DNA of 64,000 nt from positions 1 to 64,000 of the forward strand of contig JAEVZS010000008.1 in assembly GCA_023392125.1 (NCBI GenBank), read 5' to 3'. The position numbers were made by a program, and so were the translations under genes. Of this stretch, positions 34,444 through 43,912 are shown one piece after another. Below the pieces are notes generated by a model. It saw only the letters and a program-made list of their open reading frames with translations, was not told where the DNA came from and searched no databases. This DNA comes from Bacteroidota bacterium. Lineage in GTDB: Bacteria > Bacteroidota > Bacteroidia > Cytophagales > Cytophagaceae. How positions within the stretch are numbered: position 1 is the stretch's first letter; each line of letters opens with the position of its first letter.

Positions 34444-35673
34444 TCAGATCGTCGAATCGCCCCGGGTTTGCTTGCCGAGCTGCCACAGCGAAGGAACGAA
34501 AAAGGCAGTCAGGCCGATCAGAAACAACAGGAGGCCGGATAAAACAAATGAATATCCCAAGCCAATGGTATCGGCCAGAAAACCGGTGCCAAGCAGTCCG
34601 ATCAGTGAGGGCAGCAGCGAAACACTGAAATAGGTGGATATAACCCGCCCCAGTACCGCCGGATCGATTTTTCGTTGCAGCAGCGACATAAAGGTCGTCT
34701 GATACACCGTACCCGCGATGCCACCTATAATGGTAAAGACTACAAAACCCGTGTAGGCAGTGGACGGGAGCACGCCCGAAAGTATAAAGGTAAGCCCCAG
34801 AAGTATATTGGCGCTATTGAGCAGTCCGGTCTGGTTGACTGTATAGTGCCTGAATCCCATGACTGCTCCTCCGATCAGCATACCGACTCCCCATACGATC
34901 TCGATCAGGCTTATCTGAAAAGGTGTGCCGTTGAAATGCTCGAGCGTCATCAGGGGGAAAAGGACGCTGATCGGCATAATAAACAGCAGGCCTGTTACTG
35001 AAAAAAACATCAGCCAGGGCATACCTTTCACTACACGTACCGCAGAAACCGCTTCTTTCATTTCTGCGGCAAAATGATAGGCAACTCCGGTTTTTCGCTC
35101 CGGATTGGGAATTGACACAAAAACCAGCGACAGACAGGCAAGTATTGCTCCGGCTACATCCAGCAGCAGTACCTGTTCGATTTTCAGAACCGAAATAAAC
35201 AGTGCTGCGAGCGCCGGACCGGCTATTATGCTTACAGACTGAATGATCTGATTGATGCCGTTGACACGGGTCAGCTCTGTTTCCGGAGCCAGCAGCGGTA
35301 TGGACGCCTGCATGGCCGGCATGTGAAAAGCCGAACCCAGTGAACGAAGCGCCAGCAGCGCATATATGTATATGGCACCGGATACATGCAGGTACAGCAG
35401 CATGGCCAGCACCAATGTACAGAATGCAACAAACAGGTCGGCCAGCATCATGGTCCTTTTACGATTCCACCGGTCGATCAGCACACCGGTAAATGGTCCT
35501 GCCAGCGTCTGGGGCAGGAGAGCGGCTATCGCGGCGATGGCCAGCACCTGAGCCGAGCCGGTCTCAAGGCTAAGCCAGAGCACGATCGCGAAATTTACGA
35601 CCGAGCTGCTGAGCAGGGACACAAACTGCCCGCTCCATATAAGAAGAAATTTTTGTTTCCAGTTAGTTGTCAT
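34444..35673 (-). CDS. MFS efflux transporter (MFS_3, EntS/MefA-like)
   Basis: A 409-residue, 12-segment transporter. It begins NWKQKFLLIWSGQFVSLLSSS and has the loop 2-3 motif GVLIDRWNRKRTMMLAD (about 49-65), as in the MFS_3 group that includes macrolide exporters and the enterobactin exporter EntS. The start at 35673 places the first segment at the N-terminus; seven more codons are open upstream. It is not adjacent to the siderophore genes (13 kb away), so a role there is only speculative. Confidence 0.85.
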   Translation of the reverse strand: MTTNWKQKFLLIWSGQFVSLLSSSVVNFAIVLWLSLETGSAQVLAIAAIAALLPQTLAGPFTGVLIDRWNRKRTMMLADLFVAFCTLVLAMLLYLHVSGAIYIYALLALRSLGSAFHMPAMQASIPLLAPETELTRVNGINQIIQSVSIIAGPALAALFISVLKIEQVLLLDVAGAILACLSLVFVSIPNPERKTGVAYHFAAEMKEAVSAVRVVKGMPWLMFFSVTGLLFIMPISVLFPLMTLEHFNGTPFQISLIEIVWGVGMLIGGAVMGFRHYTVNQTGLLNSANILLGLTFILSGVLPSTAYTGFVVFTIIGGIAGTVYQTTFMSLLQRKIDPAVLGRVISTYFSVSLLPSLIGLLGTGFLADTIGLGYSFVLSGLLLFLIGLTAFFVPSLWQLGKQTRGDSTI

Positions 35674-36005
35674 ATAATAATGGATCCCTGGCAACTCCGC
35701 TGTAAGTGGAATTGAACCCCGGATAGGTTAATGTAAATACAAAAGTGAATAAAGCTGTTGCCGGAAATATTCAGACTTCCGGGAATGTAAGCACAAGGAT
35801 ACTCAAAGTGAGGATCCTGTTATCAGGAACGATCTCTGAAAAAGAAAAGTTTGGTAAGGAAAAACAGCTTCATGATCGTGTGGAGTTTTCTGAATTGAAG
35901 TTCAAACTAACTAAAAAACTTTTTTATTAGCAAAAAATAATGATCAAAGGATTGTTAAGAAACATCCCGACCCGAATCACCGGATCGGGGACCTGATTGT
36001 TATGC
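35674..36005. other. Intergenic region between MFS gene and quinone reductase gene
   Basis: No gene is called. A 61-codon plus-strand frame at 35745-35930 lacks features and is rejected. The part nearest the MFS gene should hold its promoter; the right end carries a GC-rich hairpin near 35965-35990. Confidence 0.5.
35965..35990 (-). terminator. Possible terminator of the quinone-reductase gene
   Basis: TCCCGA/CCCGA on the left can pair with TCGGGGA on the right (two registers), followed on the minus strand by TGTTTCTT. Weak U-tract, so low certainty. Confidence 0.35.
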
Positions 36006-36587
36006 TTATCGGTTTTTCATACCCATTCTTTCGATCTTTTGCAGCCACCTGCTCCGTTTTTCCTGAGTAGAGGTTTTGACAATACCAATATATGTGACCC
36101 TGACAGGGGTGATGCCGCAAAACTTAAGTGTTGTTTTCCTGAGCTGATTGACACTTGGCCTTCCGTATACCAGCCTGTAATACCAGCCCGGCTGATCCAG
36201 TGTGGTAATGATACGGGCTGTTTTTCCCTTGAGAAGCTTGTCCCACCATACAGAGTCAGGTTTGTACCGGAAGGCATAGCCCGGAAGAAAAACCCGGTCA
36301 ATGAATCCTTTGGTAATGGCGGGCATGCTTCCCCACCATACCGGATGCAGCCATACAAGATGATCTGCCCATTTTATTTTTTCCCAGGCATCTGCCAGAT
36401 CGGGTTCCCATTCCATGCGTTTCCGGTAGCCAGATTGCAGATTGGGGTTAAACTGAAGATCGGCTATGACGATTTCCCTGATTTCTGCATCGGTAGCTTC
36501 AGCGCCTTTCCGGTAAGCGGCGGCCAGTGCAGAGACCAGTGATTCCTTGTTCGGGTGGCCGTTAATGATCAGTATTTTCCTGGGCAT
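36006..36587 (-). CDS. NAD(P)H quinone oxidoreductase, flavodoxin-like fold
   Basis: A 193-residue protein of the NQO1/KefF-like (Flavodoxin_2) family. It opens with KILIINGHPNKESLVSALAAAY, the FMN/FAD phosphate loop (shown in part), and has HPVWWGSMPAITKGFIDRVF near 80-99, which lines the flavin and substrate site. These enzymes reduce quinones by two electrons and protect against redox-cycling compounds. It lies 66 bp after a Crp-type regulator gene on the same strand, a common regulator-plus-reductase arrangement. Confidence 0.9.
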   Translation of the reverse strand: MPRKILIINGHPNKESLVSALAAAYRKGAEATDAEIREIVIADLQFNPNLQSGYRKRMEWEPDLADAWEKIKWADHLVWLHPVWWGSMPAITKGFIDRVFLPGYAFRYKPDSVWWDKLLKGKTARIITTLDQPGWYYRLVYGRPSVNQLRKTTLKFCGITPVRVTYIGIVKTSTQEKRSRWLQKIERMGMKNR

Positions 36588-36653
36588 GGTTGCTTATTTC
36601 TATAGTTGCTGTCAAAAATACACAGACCTTCTGTCCTGGCACAGGACAAATGT

Positions 36654-37217
36654 CTAAATACGTTCTCTGCGTATCCTGCTCAGGTGGCGCTGAGTAATAC
36701 CAAGATAAGATGCCAGGTATTGCAAGGGGATATCGTTGATATAAGCTGGCTGGGTCTGTATAAGCTCCTGATAACGCTGAGACGCATTGTTTTTTTGCAG
36801 CTGAAGGACTCTTTTTTCAAGCTCTACATACTCTGTTTCCGCGATCACTTTTAATACCCGGACCCAGCTAACGGATTTATCCGCAAGTCTGTTGATAGCC
36901 TCCCGCGATATGACCTGAAGCCTGGCCGGAGTGAGTGCCTGTATGGTTTCATTGCCTGGCAGGCCGGTAATAAATGAAGAATAGGAAGCAATCATTTCTC
37001 CCTGAAAACGGAAGCAGAAAGTGGTATCGCTCCCCTTCGCATCCGGATAGTAAGAACGGAACAGACCGGATTGCACATAGGCGATTTCCCGGCAGGGTTC
37101 GCCTTCCCGTGCAAAGTAGTCATTTCTGCGGAGCTCTCTGAAGGAAAAAAGTGATTGAGCTTCTTTAATTTCCTGTTCCGTCAATATTCCGAACTGTCTG
37201 AAAAAATCTGCAGGCAT
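36654..37217 (-). CDS. Crp/Fnr-family transcriptional regulator
   Basis: A 187-residue protein. The N-terminal cyclic-nucleotide-binding fold (about 15-110) has YFAREGEPCREIAYVQSGLF, and the C-terminal helix-turn-helix has LQYLASYLGITQRHLSRIRRERI (shown in part). Like many Bacteroidota members it lacks the canonical cAMP-contacting residues, so the signal is unknown. It probably controls the quinone reductase gene that follows. Confidence 0.88.
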   Translation of the reverse strand: MPADFFRQFGILTEQEIKEAQSLFSFRELRRNDYFAREGEPCREIAYVQSGLFRSYYPDAKGSDTTFCFRFQGEMIASYSSFITGLPGNETIQALTPARLQVISREAINRLADKSVSWVRVLKVIAETEYVELEKRVLQLQKNNASQRYQELIQTQPAYINDIPLQYLASYLGITQRHLSRIRRERI

Positions 37218-37283
37218 AGTTAAACAGATATAGTTTAGTACAAATCAGGTGGTAAATTGCAAAAAAAAATCTGCTTCTGTTTT

Positions 37284-38810
37284 CTAATTCTCATCTGCAT
37301 GATACGGAGTTGCAGTCCCGGCACGTTGCCGGTATTTTTTTAATTCCCGGACCGGAGCGATCGGAGTCCCGCGATGCAGCAGTTGTGGCAGATCACCATA
37401 TTCCATGCGCAGCTGAACAGATTTGGGTTCGGTGACCTTTTCAAATGCTTCGGGTGAAATCAGTTCGTACTGCAATGACAGCAGCTCACAGAAATGGGAG
37501 GTTTCTATGGACAGATCGGTCGTCAGCTTTATTTCACTCAATGTTTTATCCAGCAGGAAACGTTTCTGTTTTTTGGTGATCGAAAAATTCCGGTCCAGCC
37601 TGAACCATTCTTTTTGTCTGGCAGAAAGATAGCGGATGAAGTAGCCATGCTCACCCCGTTCGAAAAGAATATGTCCCTCCTTGTGCCGGAGCGAATGGCC
37701 AAAGCCGGCCAGCCTGAATTTTTCGGTTTCACGTCCGGAAGCATAGGCAAAATGCGCTTCCAGAATGCCGTACGTACGCTGATCTATATACAGATATCCT
37801 TCAAAGATCCCTGATTTGCGGGGAGTAAAGGAGACCTGCCAGACCTCGCTTCCGTTGGAATATTCGGCGGCCCGGAGTGTATAATGATACCGGGAAGGCC
37901 TGGTTACAAACTCCCAGTTGTCACTGTCTATACTGGCATAGTTTCGGAGCAGAGCCAGCAGCTCCGGCTTCAGCCACTGGGTTTCTACGGAATAATGCAG
38001 GCTGTCGTATCCCTCATCATCGTCCGGCCAGGTATATGATTTTTTATGTCCGAACTTGCGGCCAAGTATACCTGTCCGGATTTTGTAATAAACGTCTTTG
38101 TCGGCCATGCCTTTTTCCACATCTTCTACAAAGGGCTTGAACTGAGCTTCTGCTTCGGCCATCAGAGCAGGCATCTGACGTTGCTCAAGAGAAATACCTT
38201 CCGAGGGAATCAGCTTGTACAGACTGCTGTCTTTGTACAGTGTAAGCAGCAGGTCCTGATAATCGATAAACTGTTCCGGCAGCTTATCCAGCAGAATCTG
38301 TACACTGTCGGCGGAAAGACCTGTAAACGTAGACTGTTTGAGCTGTACTCTGTTTTCCCTGTCAAAAGGAATATAGGTATAATCGTGATAGTAAAACTGC
38401 TGACGGGAAGGCGAAAGCTGGTGATTCCGGTAAAATCGTTTCTGTACCTGAAGCAGGATCATCTCTGCTGTCAGAGACATATTTCCCAGTTGCACCGGTT
38501 CCAGAAGAAAGACGGCAGGCTGCAGAAAAACTGTATCCTGATGCTGGATCGAGGCAATAGGAATGCGGAGTGTCTGATAGCCCATACAGGAAATCTGAAG
38601 ACTGTCTTTGGGAGTATACTTTGTCAGAGACAGCGTGATACGTCCTGTACTGTCGGTATATATCCCGCGCAGGGGATAGCCCGGAGCCTGTATGCCGGCA
38701 TAGGGGAGCGGTTCTCTTGTTTCGGCATCTGCAATGACGAAGCTGAGATAGTCTGAAGCGGAAACCTGAAAAAAACAGGCTAGAATAAAAATAATGACCG
38801 GAAGTCTCAT
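37284..38810 (-). CDS. Secreted carboxypeptidase-like regulatory domain protein
   Basis: A 508-residue protein. A signal peptide (about 1-18, ending VSAS) is followed by a carboxypeptidase-regulatory-like (CarbopepD_reg_2) domain (about 20-105, with DAETREPLPYAGIQAP and ITLSLTKYTPKDSLQISCMGY, in part) and a long beta-rich domain of the DUF5686-like kind with no catalytic motif. Such proteins are outer-membrane or periplasmic and of unknown function. It stands alone between the Crp-type and DsrE genes. Confidence 0.78.
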   Translation of the reverse strand: MRLPVIIFILACFFQVSASDYLSFVIADAETREPLPYAGIQAPGYPLRGIYTDSTGRITLSLTKYTPKDSLQISCMGYQTLRIPIASIQHQDTVFLQPAVFLLEPVQLGNMSLTAEMILLQVQKRFYRNHQLSPSRQQFYYHDYTYIPFDRENRVQLKQSTFTGLSADSVQILLDKLPEQFIDYQDLLLTLYKDSSLYKLIPSEGISLEQRQMPALMAEAEAQFKPFVEDVEKGMADKDVYYKIRTGILGRKFGHKKSYTWPDDDEGYDSLHYSVETQWLKPELLALLRNYASIDSDNWEFVTRPSRYHYTLRAAEYSNGSEVWQVSFTPRKSGIFEGYLYIDQRTYGILEAHFAYASGRETEKFRLAGFGHSLRHKEGHILFERGEHGYFIRYLSARQKEWFRLDRNFSITKKQKRFLLDKTLSEIKLTTDLSIETSHFCELLSLQYELISPEAFEKVTEPKSVQLRMEYGDLPQLLHRGTPIAPVRELKKYRQRAGTATPYHADEN

Positions 38811-38865
38811 TTCTTTAGCTTATACTCGTTATCTGTTCCGCTTGTTATATTGCCTGTAAAACGAA

Positions 38866-39216
38866 TTAAAAGCCCGCTTTGATATAGCTCCAGCCTTCAT
38901 GCTGACGAACAATCAGATGTGCAATGGCAGCCGGTACAATCTCAGCATGCCCGGGCAGCGATTCCTCTGGTATATTTTTCTGCTTCAGCGTGTTTTTACA
39001 GATCAGCAGCCGAACTCCCTTGTCATGCAGCTCACGAAGTATGCTGGTATACGGACTATCAGTGAGTAGCAGACTGATTCCTTCCCCGTGCGTTACGATT
39101 TCCACGGATACTTCAGGCAATGCATCCAGCAGATTATATGTCTGACGGATGAGCGCCTTGTGCACACTGAGATCCCCGCTGGCCAGGTGAAACACGGTTT
39201 TGTATTGACCGGACAT
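38866..39216 (-). CDS. DsrE-family protein
   Basis: A 116-residue single-domain DsrE/YchN-type protein: TVFHLASGDLSVHKALIRQ at the start, VSVEIVTHGEGISLLL in the middle, and LLICKNTLKQKNI near 82-94 with the cysteine position used in sulfur relay by some relatives. A sulfur-carrier role is possible but unproven here. It lies upstream of the carboxypeptidase-like gene on the same strand. Confidence 0.85.
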   Translation of the reverse strand: MSGQYKTVFHLASGDLSVHKALIRQTYNLLDALPEVSVEIVTHGEGISLLLTDSPYTSILRELHDKGVRLLICKNTLKQKNIPEESLPGHAEIVPAAIAHLIVRQHEGWSYIKAGF

Positions 39217-39388
39217 AAGCCTGATTGCAATTATATGGTATAAATATAAGCAGGTTTGAGGGATTTGCGGCAGCGGAAAGTATGAAAGCGGGTATCTTGC
39301 TATTTTTATTGTAAGAAAACGTGGCAGATTAATTGAAAATTAAGACACATAACATTCTGGCTAATGATAGGGATACCAACGATAAGAC

Positions 39389-39865
39389 TTATCCCTCCTT
39401 CCCCGGCAGCGGTACCTGATAGCTGTGCTTGATCTCACCCATGACAAATATGCTGTGCGCGCTTCCGATGTTTTTGACCGAACCCAGCCGGTTGAGCACA
39501 AAATCCTGATAGTGCTTCATATCGTTGACCAGTACTTTGAGCAGGAAATCATAATCGCCCGATATATTGTAACACTCCGTAACCTCATCGAGCATGGCGA
39601 TGTCACGTACAAACTGCTGCCCGATCTCGCGGGTATGCTTGCGCAGCGATACATTGCAGAATACAATCAGTCCTTTGCCCAGCTTTTCGCGGTCAAGCAG
39701 GGCGACATATTTTTTGATGTAGCCCTCTTGCTCCAGTTTTTTTACCCGTTCATATACCGGAGTAGGCGATAAATTGACTTTGTCAGCCAGCTCTTTGGTG
39801 GTGATATCGCTGTTCTCCTGCAGCAGGCGGAGTAAGCTGATGTCGGTTTCGTCGATCGTATGCAT
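39389..39865 (-). CDS. Lrp/AsnC-family transcriptional regulator
   Basis: A 158-residue protein. The N-terminal helix-turn-helix (about 1-50, with DITTKELADKVNLSPTPVYERVKKLEQEGYI, in part) is followed by a RAM ligand-binding domain (about 65-150, with VTECYNISGDYDFLLKVLVNDM, in part). Lrp-type proteins sense amino acids. It is divergent from metE, with a very AT-rich ~150 bp between, so it probably regulates metE, itself or both in response to methionine or another amino acid. Confidence 0.92.
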   Translation of the reverse strand: MHTIDETDISLLRLLQENSDITTKELADKVNLSPTPVYERVKKLEQEGYIKKYVALLDREKLGKGLIVFCNVSLRKHTREIGQQFVRDIAMLDEVTECYNISGDYDFLLKVLVNDMKHYQDFVLNRLGSVKNIGSAHSIFVMGEIKHSYQVPLPGKEG

Positions 39866-39989
39866 AGATAAATTATCTGATTATCTGGGTTATTTAACTC
39901 TTGTAAGGATTTTTATTCTTTCAAATATTTTACAAATAGATTTAATTTCCAAATATATTTCTATATGTATTTATTTTATCTGCTATACA

Positions 39990-39997
39990 TAGATTTG
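39990..39997 (+). promoter_or_regulatory. Candidate -7 box of metE
   Basis: TAGATTTG fits TAnnTTTG exactly and would start transcription about 18 nt before the metE ATG. A clear -33 box was not found. The flanking AT-rich tract could bind the Lrp-type protein. Confidence 0.45.
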
Positions 39998-40021
39998 TCC
40001 GGAAATTAATTGAAAAAAGTA

Positions 40022-42352
40022 ATGAAAACATCCAATTTAGGTTATCCGAGAACCGGTGACAACAGAGAGCTGAAAAAAGCCTGTGAACGTTACTGGTCCG
40101 GAACAATCAGCGAAGGGGAACTGATACATACGGGCAAAGAAATCCGTCACAAAAACTGGGCACTACAGCAGGAGCAGGGAATTGATTGTATTCCTTCCAA
40201 CGATTTTTCTTTTTACGATCAGGTGCTGGACTTTTCGCTCATGGTGGGCGCTGTTCCGCCCCGGTATGCGGGAATCAGAGAGAATCCGGAGAAATCCGTC
40301 TGGGACCTCTACTTTGCCATGGCCCGTGGTGTACAAAAGGCTGGTGATGATGTGGTCGCTATGGAGATGACCAAATGGTTCGATACCAATTACCATTATA
40401 TTGTGCCGGAGTTTTACAGCGATCAGCAGTTTGAGCTGCTTACTGAGCTGCCGGTTGAGTACTACAGGGAAGCCAGAGCACTGGGTATAGAAACCCGTCC
40501 TGTATTGCTGGGGCCGGTTTCCTATCTCCTGCTTGGCAAGGTGAAGAAAGGAAACTTTGATATGCTGGATCTGCTGCCTTCCCTGCTGGAAGTATACGGT
40601 CAGCTACTGCAAAAGCTGCAGGATGCCGGAGCGGAATGGATTCAGATTGATGAGCCTTTTCTGGCGCTGGATCTTACGGACAGGGCAAAAAAAGCTTTCA
40701 TCGAAACCTATGAAACATTGCGTGATCGGTTTCCTGCATTGAAAATAGTACTGGCTACCTATTTTGAAGGATTGCGCGAAAATGCAGTCTGGGCGGTAAC
40801 GTTACCCGTTTGTGCACTGCATGTGGATCTGGTGCGTGTTCCGGAGCAGCTGGATACGCTATTGGAACTGATTCCGGACAAGCTGAGCCTGTCGCTCGGT
40901 GTAGTCGATGGCCGCAATATCTGGAAAAATGATTACAAGCGTTCGCTGTCGCTGATTCGAAAAGCAGAAACAGCGCTTGGCGCAGACCGGATTTTTGTGG
41001 CGCCTTCGTGTTCGTTGCTTCATGTGCCCTGCGATCTGGATCTGGAGACAAATGAAAAGGTGCTTTCTCCGGAAATAAAACAATGGCTGGCTTTTGCAAA
41101 GCAGAAACTACGGGAATTGAACGATATCAAGTTGCTGGCAGAAGATAAAGAAAATATACATTCTGCTTTGCTGGAAGCGAATCAGCAGACAATCGGGCAG
41201 CGCAGATCTTCTCCGCTTATTCACAATAAAGAAGTGAAACAGCGTGTCGGGCTGGTGGATCGGGCCTATTCCAGACGTACCAATGCCTACCCTGAGCGTC
41301 GTCAGATACAGCAACGGAAACTGCAATTGCCGATTTTTCCCACAACCACCATCGGGTCTTTTCCTCAAACGAAGGATATACGCCAGCTGAGAGCCAGACT
41401 AAAAAACGGTTCGATCAGTCCGGAAGCGTATGAGCAGCAGATCCGGGACGCGATTGCGGAGACTATTCGTGTTCAGGAAGAAATCGGCCTGGATGTACTG
41501 GTACACGGGGAGTTTGAGCGTAATGATATGGTGGAGTACTTTGGAGAGTTGCTGCAGGGATATACTTTTACCACCAATGGTTGGGTGCAGAGCTATGGCA
41601 GTCGTTGTGTAAAGCCACCTGTAATATTCGGAGATGTATACAGGGATAAGGATTTGTCAGTAGGGTGGACCACTATTGCCAGTCAGTATACAGACAAGCC
41701 TATGAAAGGTATGCTGACCGGACCGGTTACGATGCTGCAATGGTCTTTTGTACGGGATGATCAGCCCAGATCAGTGACCTGTCTGCAAATCGCGCTGGCA
41801 ATCCGGGATGAAGTGGTGGCGCTGGAGAAAGCTGGTGTGGCTATTATTCAGATCGACGAACCGGCAATCCGGGAGGGGTTGCCTTTGCGCAAATCGGATT
41901 GGGAAGCGTATCTGAGCTGGGCGGTACAATGCTTTAAGGTGAGCTCCTGTGGTGTGAAAGATGATACGCAGATTCATACGCATATGTGCTATAGCGAGTT
42001 TAATGATATTATTGAGCATATAGCGGCTATGGATGCCGATGTGATCACGATAGAGACATCGAGATCGGAAATGGAGCTGCTGGATGCCTTTGTCAGCTTC
42101 CGTTACCCCAATGAGATAGGGCCGGGTGTATATGATATTCACTCACCCCGTGTACCGCAGGTAAAGGAAATGGAGTATCTGCTTAAAAAAGCGCTGGAAG
42201 TATTGCCCGCGGAAAATATATGGGTCAATCCGGATTGTGGTCTGAAAACCCGAAACTGGCCGGAGACAGAAGCAGCTTTGAAGAATATGGTGGAAGCTGC
42301 CCGCCTGATGCGGGATTATGTGAAGAGGGCCCATTTTGTGATTAATCAGTAA
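40022..42352 (+). CDS. metE: Cobalamin-independent methionine synthase MetE
   Basis: A 776-residue protein, the usual MetE length. Both halves are present. The N-terminal barrel starts NLGYPRTGDNRELKKACERYW. The C-terminal catalytic barrel has TTIGSFPQT, HGEFERNDMVEYFGE, the zinc ligands H654-x-C656 in IHTHMCYSEF, a glutamate in TIETSRSEME, and C739 in NPDCGLKTR. It methylates homocysteine from methyltetrahydrofolate-triglutamate in the cytosol. ATG 40022 is preferred over TTG 40010. No B12 riboswitch precedes it; the divergent Lrp-type gene is the likely regulator. Confidence 0.96.
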   Translation: MKTSNLGYPRTGDNRELKKACERYWSGTISEGELIHTGKEIRHKNWALQQEQGIDCIPSNDFSFYDQVLDFSLMVGAVPPRYAGIRENPEKSVWDLYFAMARGVQKAGDDVVAMEMTKWFDTNYHYIVPEFYSDQQFELLTELPVEYYREARALGIETRPVLLGPVSYLLLGKVKKGNFDMLDLLPSLLEVYGQLLQKLQDAGAEWIQIDEPFLALDLTDRAKKAFIETYETLRDRFPALKIVLATYFEGLRENAVWAVTLPVCALHVDLVRVPEQLDTLLELIPDKLSLSLGVVDGRNIWKNDYKRSLSLIRKAETALGADRIFVAPSCSLLHVPCDLDLETNEKVLSPEIKQWLAFAKQKLRELNDIKLLAEDKENIHSALLEANQQTIGQRRSSPLIHNKEVKQRVGLVDRAYSRRTNAYPERRQIQQRKLQLPIFPTTTIGSFPQTKDIRQLRARLKNGSISPEAYEQQIRDAIAETIRVQEEIGLDVLVHGEFERNDMVEYFGELLQGYTFTTNGWVQSYGSRCVKPPVIFGDVYRDKDLSVGWTTIASQYTDKPMKGMLTGPVTMLQWSFVRDDQPRSVTCLQIALAIRDEVVALEKAGVAIIQIDEPAIREGLPLRKSDWEAYLSWAVQCFKVSSCGVKDDTQIHTHMCYSEFNDIIEHIAAMDADVITIETSRSEMELLDAFVSFRYPNEIGPGVYDIHSPRVPQVKEMEYLLKKALEVLPAENIWVNPDCGLKTRNWPETEAALKNMVEAARLMRDYVKRAHFVINQ

Positions 42353-42398
42353 AATTAAGCTGACCTCTTTTAGAATTTTTTAGTACGCTGAATCTGGA

Positions 42399-42427
42399 AA
42401 ACGCCGGTTGATGCCGGCGTTTTTTTA
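42399..42427 (+). terminator. Rho-independent terminator of metE
   Basis: AACGCCGG-TTGATG-CCGGCGTT is followed by a T-run (CGTTTTTTT). Strong and textbook; the convergent gene at 42447 begins just beyond. Confidence 0.88.
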
Positions 42428-42446
42428 GTTGTTGAATCCTGTTATG

Positions 42447-43085
42447 TCAGCTCGCGATTTCTATGTCCTTTTTCTCTTTTGATAAGGTTTTAAAGGCTTT
42501 GAATCCTTTGAAAAAATAAAGTAAGATAAAGATTCTGAAAATCAGAGCTCCGGTCGGACTATGACCACTTTGGATTAGAAAGTAAAAAGAAAAAAGCGTG
42601 TCCGCCAGAAAGAACAGGATAAGGGTATATAGTCCGGCGATATGCTCTTTTTTAACCATATAGCCCAAAAATATAATAAGGCTTCCGGTAATCAGGCTAC
42701 TGGTGCCAGCTCCCAGACTACTTAAGAAATCCATACCAGGCATTACTGCCAGAAGTCCCAGTGCTATATTGAGTATACCAATAACCAAGGTTGCTGAATA
42801 TACAGATTGCAACTGTTTTCTGGGATCAGAAGCCGAACCTATGATATAGTTTCCATCAAGGAGAACTTCCAGTTCAGAAAAAACAAGTCCCGATAATTGT
42901 ACGGTAATCGTTCTGTTCTCATCAAGCTGAAATGTTTGTCCCTGCTTGAGTTCTTTACTATTGGCGACTTGTCCGATTAGTTGGTTTCGGTAACTGACCT
43001 TTAGGTTTTTCCAGTTAAAGTCCCATGAAATGTATAAGTAGTCACTTTTGTCATCGGGATTAAGAAAGATCGTTTGGTTTGGCAT
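42447..43085 (-). CDS. Membrane protein of unknown function
   Basis: A 212-residue protein. The soluble N-terminal domain (about 1-95) begins MPNQTIFLNPDDKSDYLYISWDF and contains a beta sandwich-like FQLDENRTITVQL. It is followed by four to five hydrophobic segments (about 100-200) and a basic tail. I do not recognise a family. The start at 43085 is chosen because the protein then begins with a compact domain; 18 codons upstream are open but look untranslated. Paired on minus with another small membrane protein 158 bp away. Confidence 0.68.
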   Translation of the reverse strand: MPNQTIFLNPDDKSDYLYISWDFNWKNLKVSYRNQLIGQVANSKELKQGQTFQLDENRTITVQLSGLVFSELEVLLDGNYIIGSASDPRKQLQSVYSATLVIGILNIALGLLAVMPGMDFLSSLGAGTSSLITGSLIIFLGYMVKKEHIAGLYTLILFFLADTLFSFYFLIQSGHSPTGALIFRIFILLYFFKGFKAFKTLSKEKKDIEIAS

Positions 43086-43243
43086 GTATAAGATTAAATT
43101 ATTTGTTTCTTGTAGCAAGGGATTATTTACCGGGTGCAAAAGCGGTTGGCAGCAGGTTATTAAACCACCTTATGCCTTTGAGTCCTGGACTTCTCCTTTG
43201 AATGTTTTCTTAGGCGTATAATAGGTACGTTATTTCTGATTTC

Positions 43244-43771
43244 TCACTCTATAGAAGTCATGCATACTATCCAGATCAGACCACCGATGCCCAGAAGCAC
43301 TTTCTGACGGGTGCTGTAACCGGATTGGGAAACTGCGCTGTATTCTGTGGCATGCTGCATGGCATGAAGAAGTGCTTTGAAAACCGGAAGTACAAACAGT
43401 ATACTGATGTTGGAAAGCAGAAAGAAAGGATTGGGCAGAAATCCCAGCAGCTCAAATGCCAGCCCGAACACGAACAACAGGACAGGCGAATAGTGTTCCT
43501 GATACCCCTTTTCCCGGGCATAGTCAAGTATGCGTTTGTAAAGCGGAATCAGAAAGAAAATCCCGAATATGGCCCGGAGAGCCGGTGAAATATCCAGCTG
43601 GTCCTTTTGCTGAAAGAAACGCCATGTCTTGTAAGACCACCAGAAAGTATAAAGGCCCATGGTGGCAATGGACAATACAAGAAATTTGTCGGCACTGATG
43701 AGACTTTGTTCTTCAACAGAAGAATTGGGCAGAACAGGGAGCTGTTCCTGTGGTTCAACTACGTTTTCCAT
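43244..43771 (-). CDS. DUF4234-like membrane protein
   Basis: A 175-residue protein with about four membrane segments. The stretch SADKFLVLSIATMGLYTFWWSYKTWRFF (in part) resembles DUF4234-type proteins. Function unknown. The start at 43771 is used because the terminator of the neighbouring gene (43844-43896) runs through the longer frame that begins at 43861. Confidence 0.68.
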   Translation of the reverse strand: MENVVEPQEQLPVLPNSSVEEQSLISADKFLVLSIATMGLYTFWWSYKTWRFFQQKDQLDISPALRAIFGIFFLIPLYKRILDYAREKGYQEHYSPVLLFVFGLAFELLGFLPNPFFLLSNISILFVLPVFKALLHAMQHATEYSAVSQSGYSTRQKVLLGIGGLIWIVCMTSIE

Positions 43772-43843
43772 TATATGCAGAAGCGAACTAAAATAATAAG
43801 CTGGCAAAAATAGAAACGGCAGGGATAGTTCAAAATTTTTAAG

Positions 43844-43896
43844 AAAAAAACCGGGGAACATCGGTGGTTGGTATGCTGTAAAACCAGCGATGTCCC
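43844..43896 (-). terminator. Terminator of the double-hotdog gene
   Basis: ACATCGGTGGTT on plus pairs with AACCAGCGATGT (one mismatch), extended by GGG/CCC ends. On the minus strand the hairpin is followed by GGTTTTTTTCTT. It fits termination of the gene whose stop is at 43913. Confidence 0.7.
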
Positions 43897-43912
43897 GGGC
43901 ATAAAACTTCTG

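Noticed and set aside
34444..35673. MFS gene as the siderophore exporter
   Set aside because: It is EntS-like but 13 kb from the locus, which has its own MATE exporter within the operon.
35745..35930. 61-codon plus-strand frame between MFS and quinone reductase genes
   Set aside because: No recognisable features, no conserved context, basic low-information sequence.
38046..38756. 236-codon plus-strand frame opposite the carboxypeptidase-like gene
   Set aside because: Shadow frame; the minus-strand gene has a signal peptide and domain structure.
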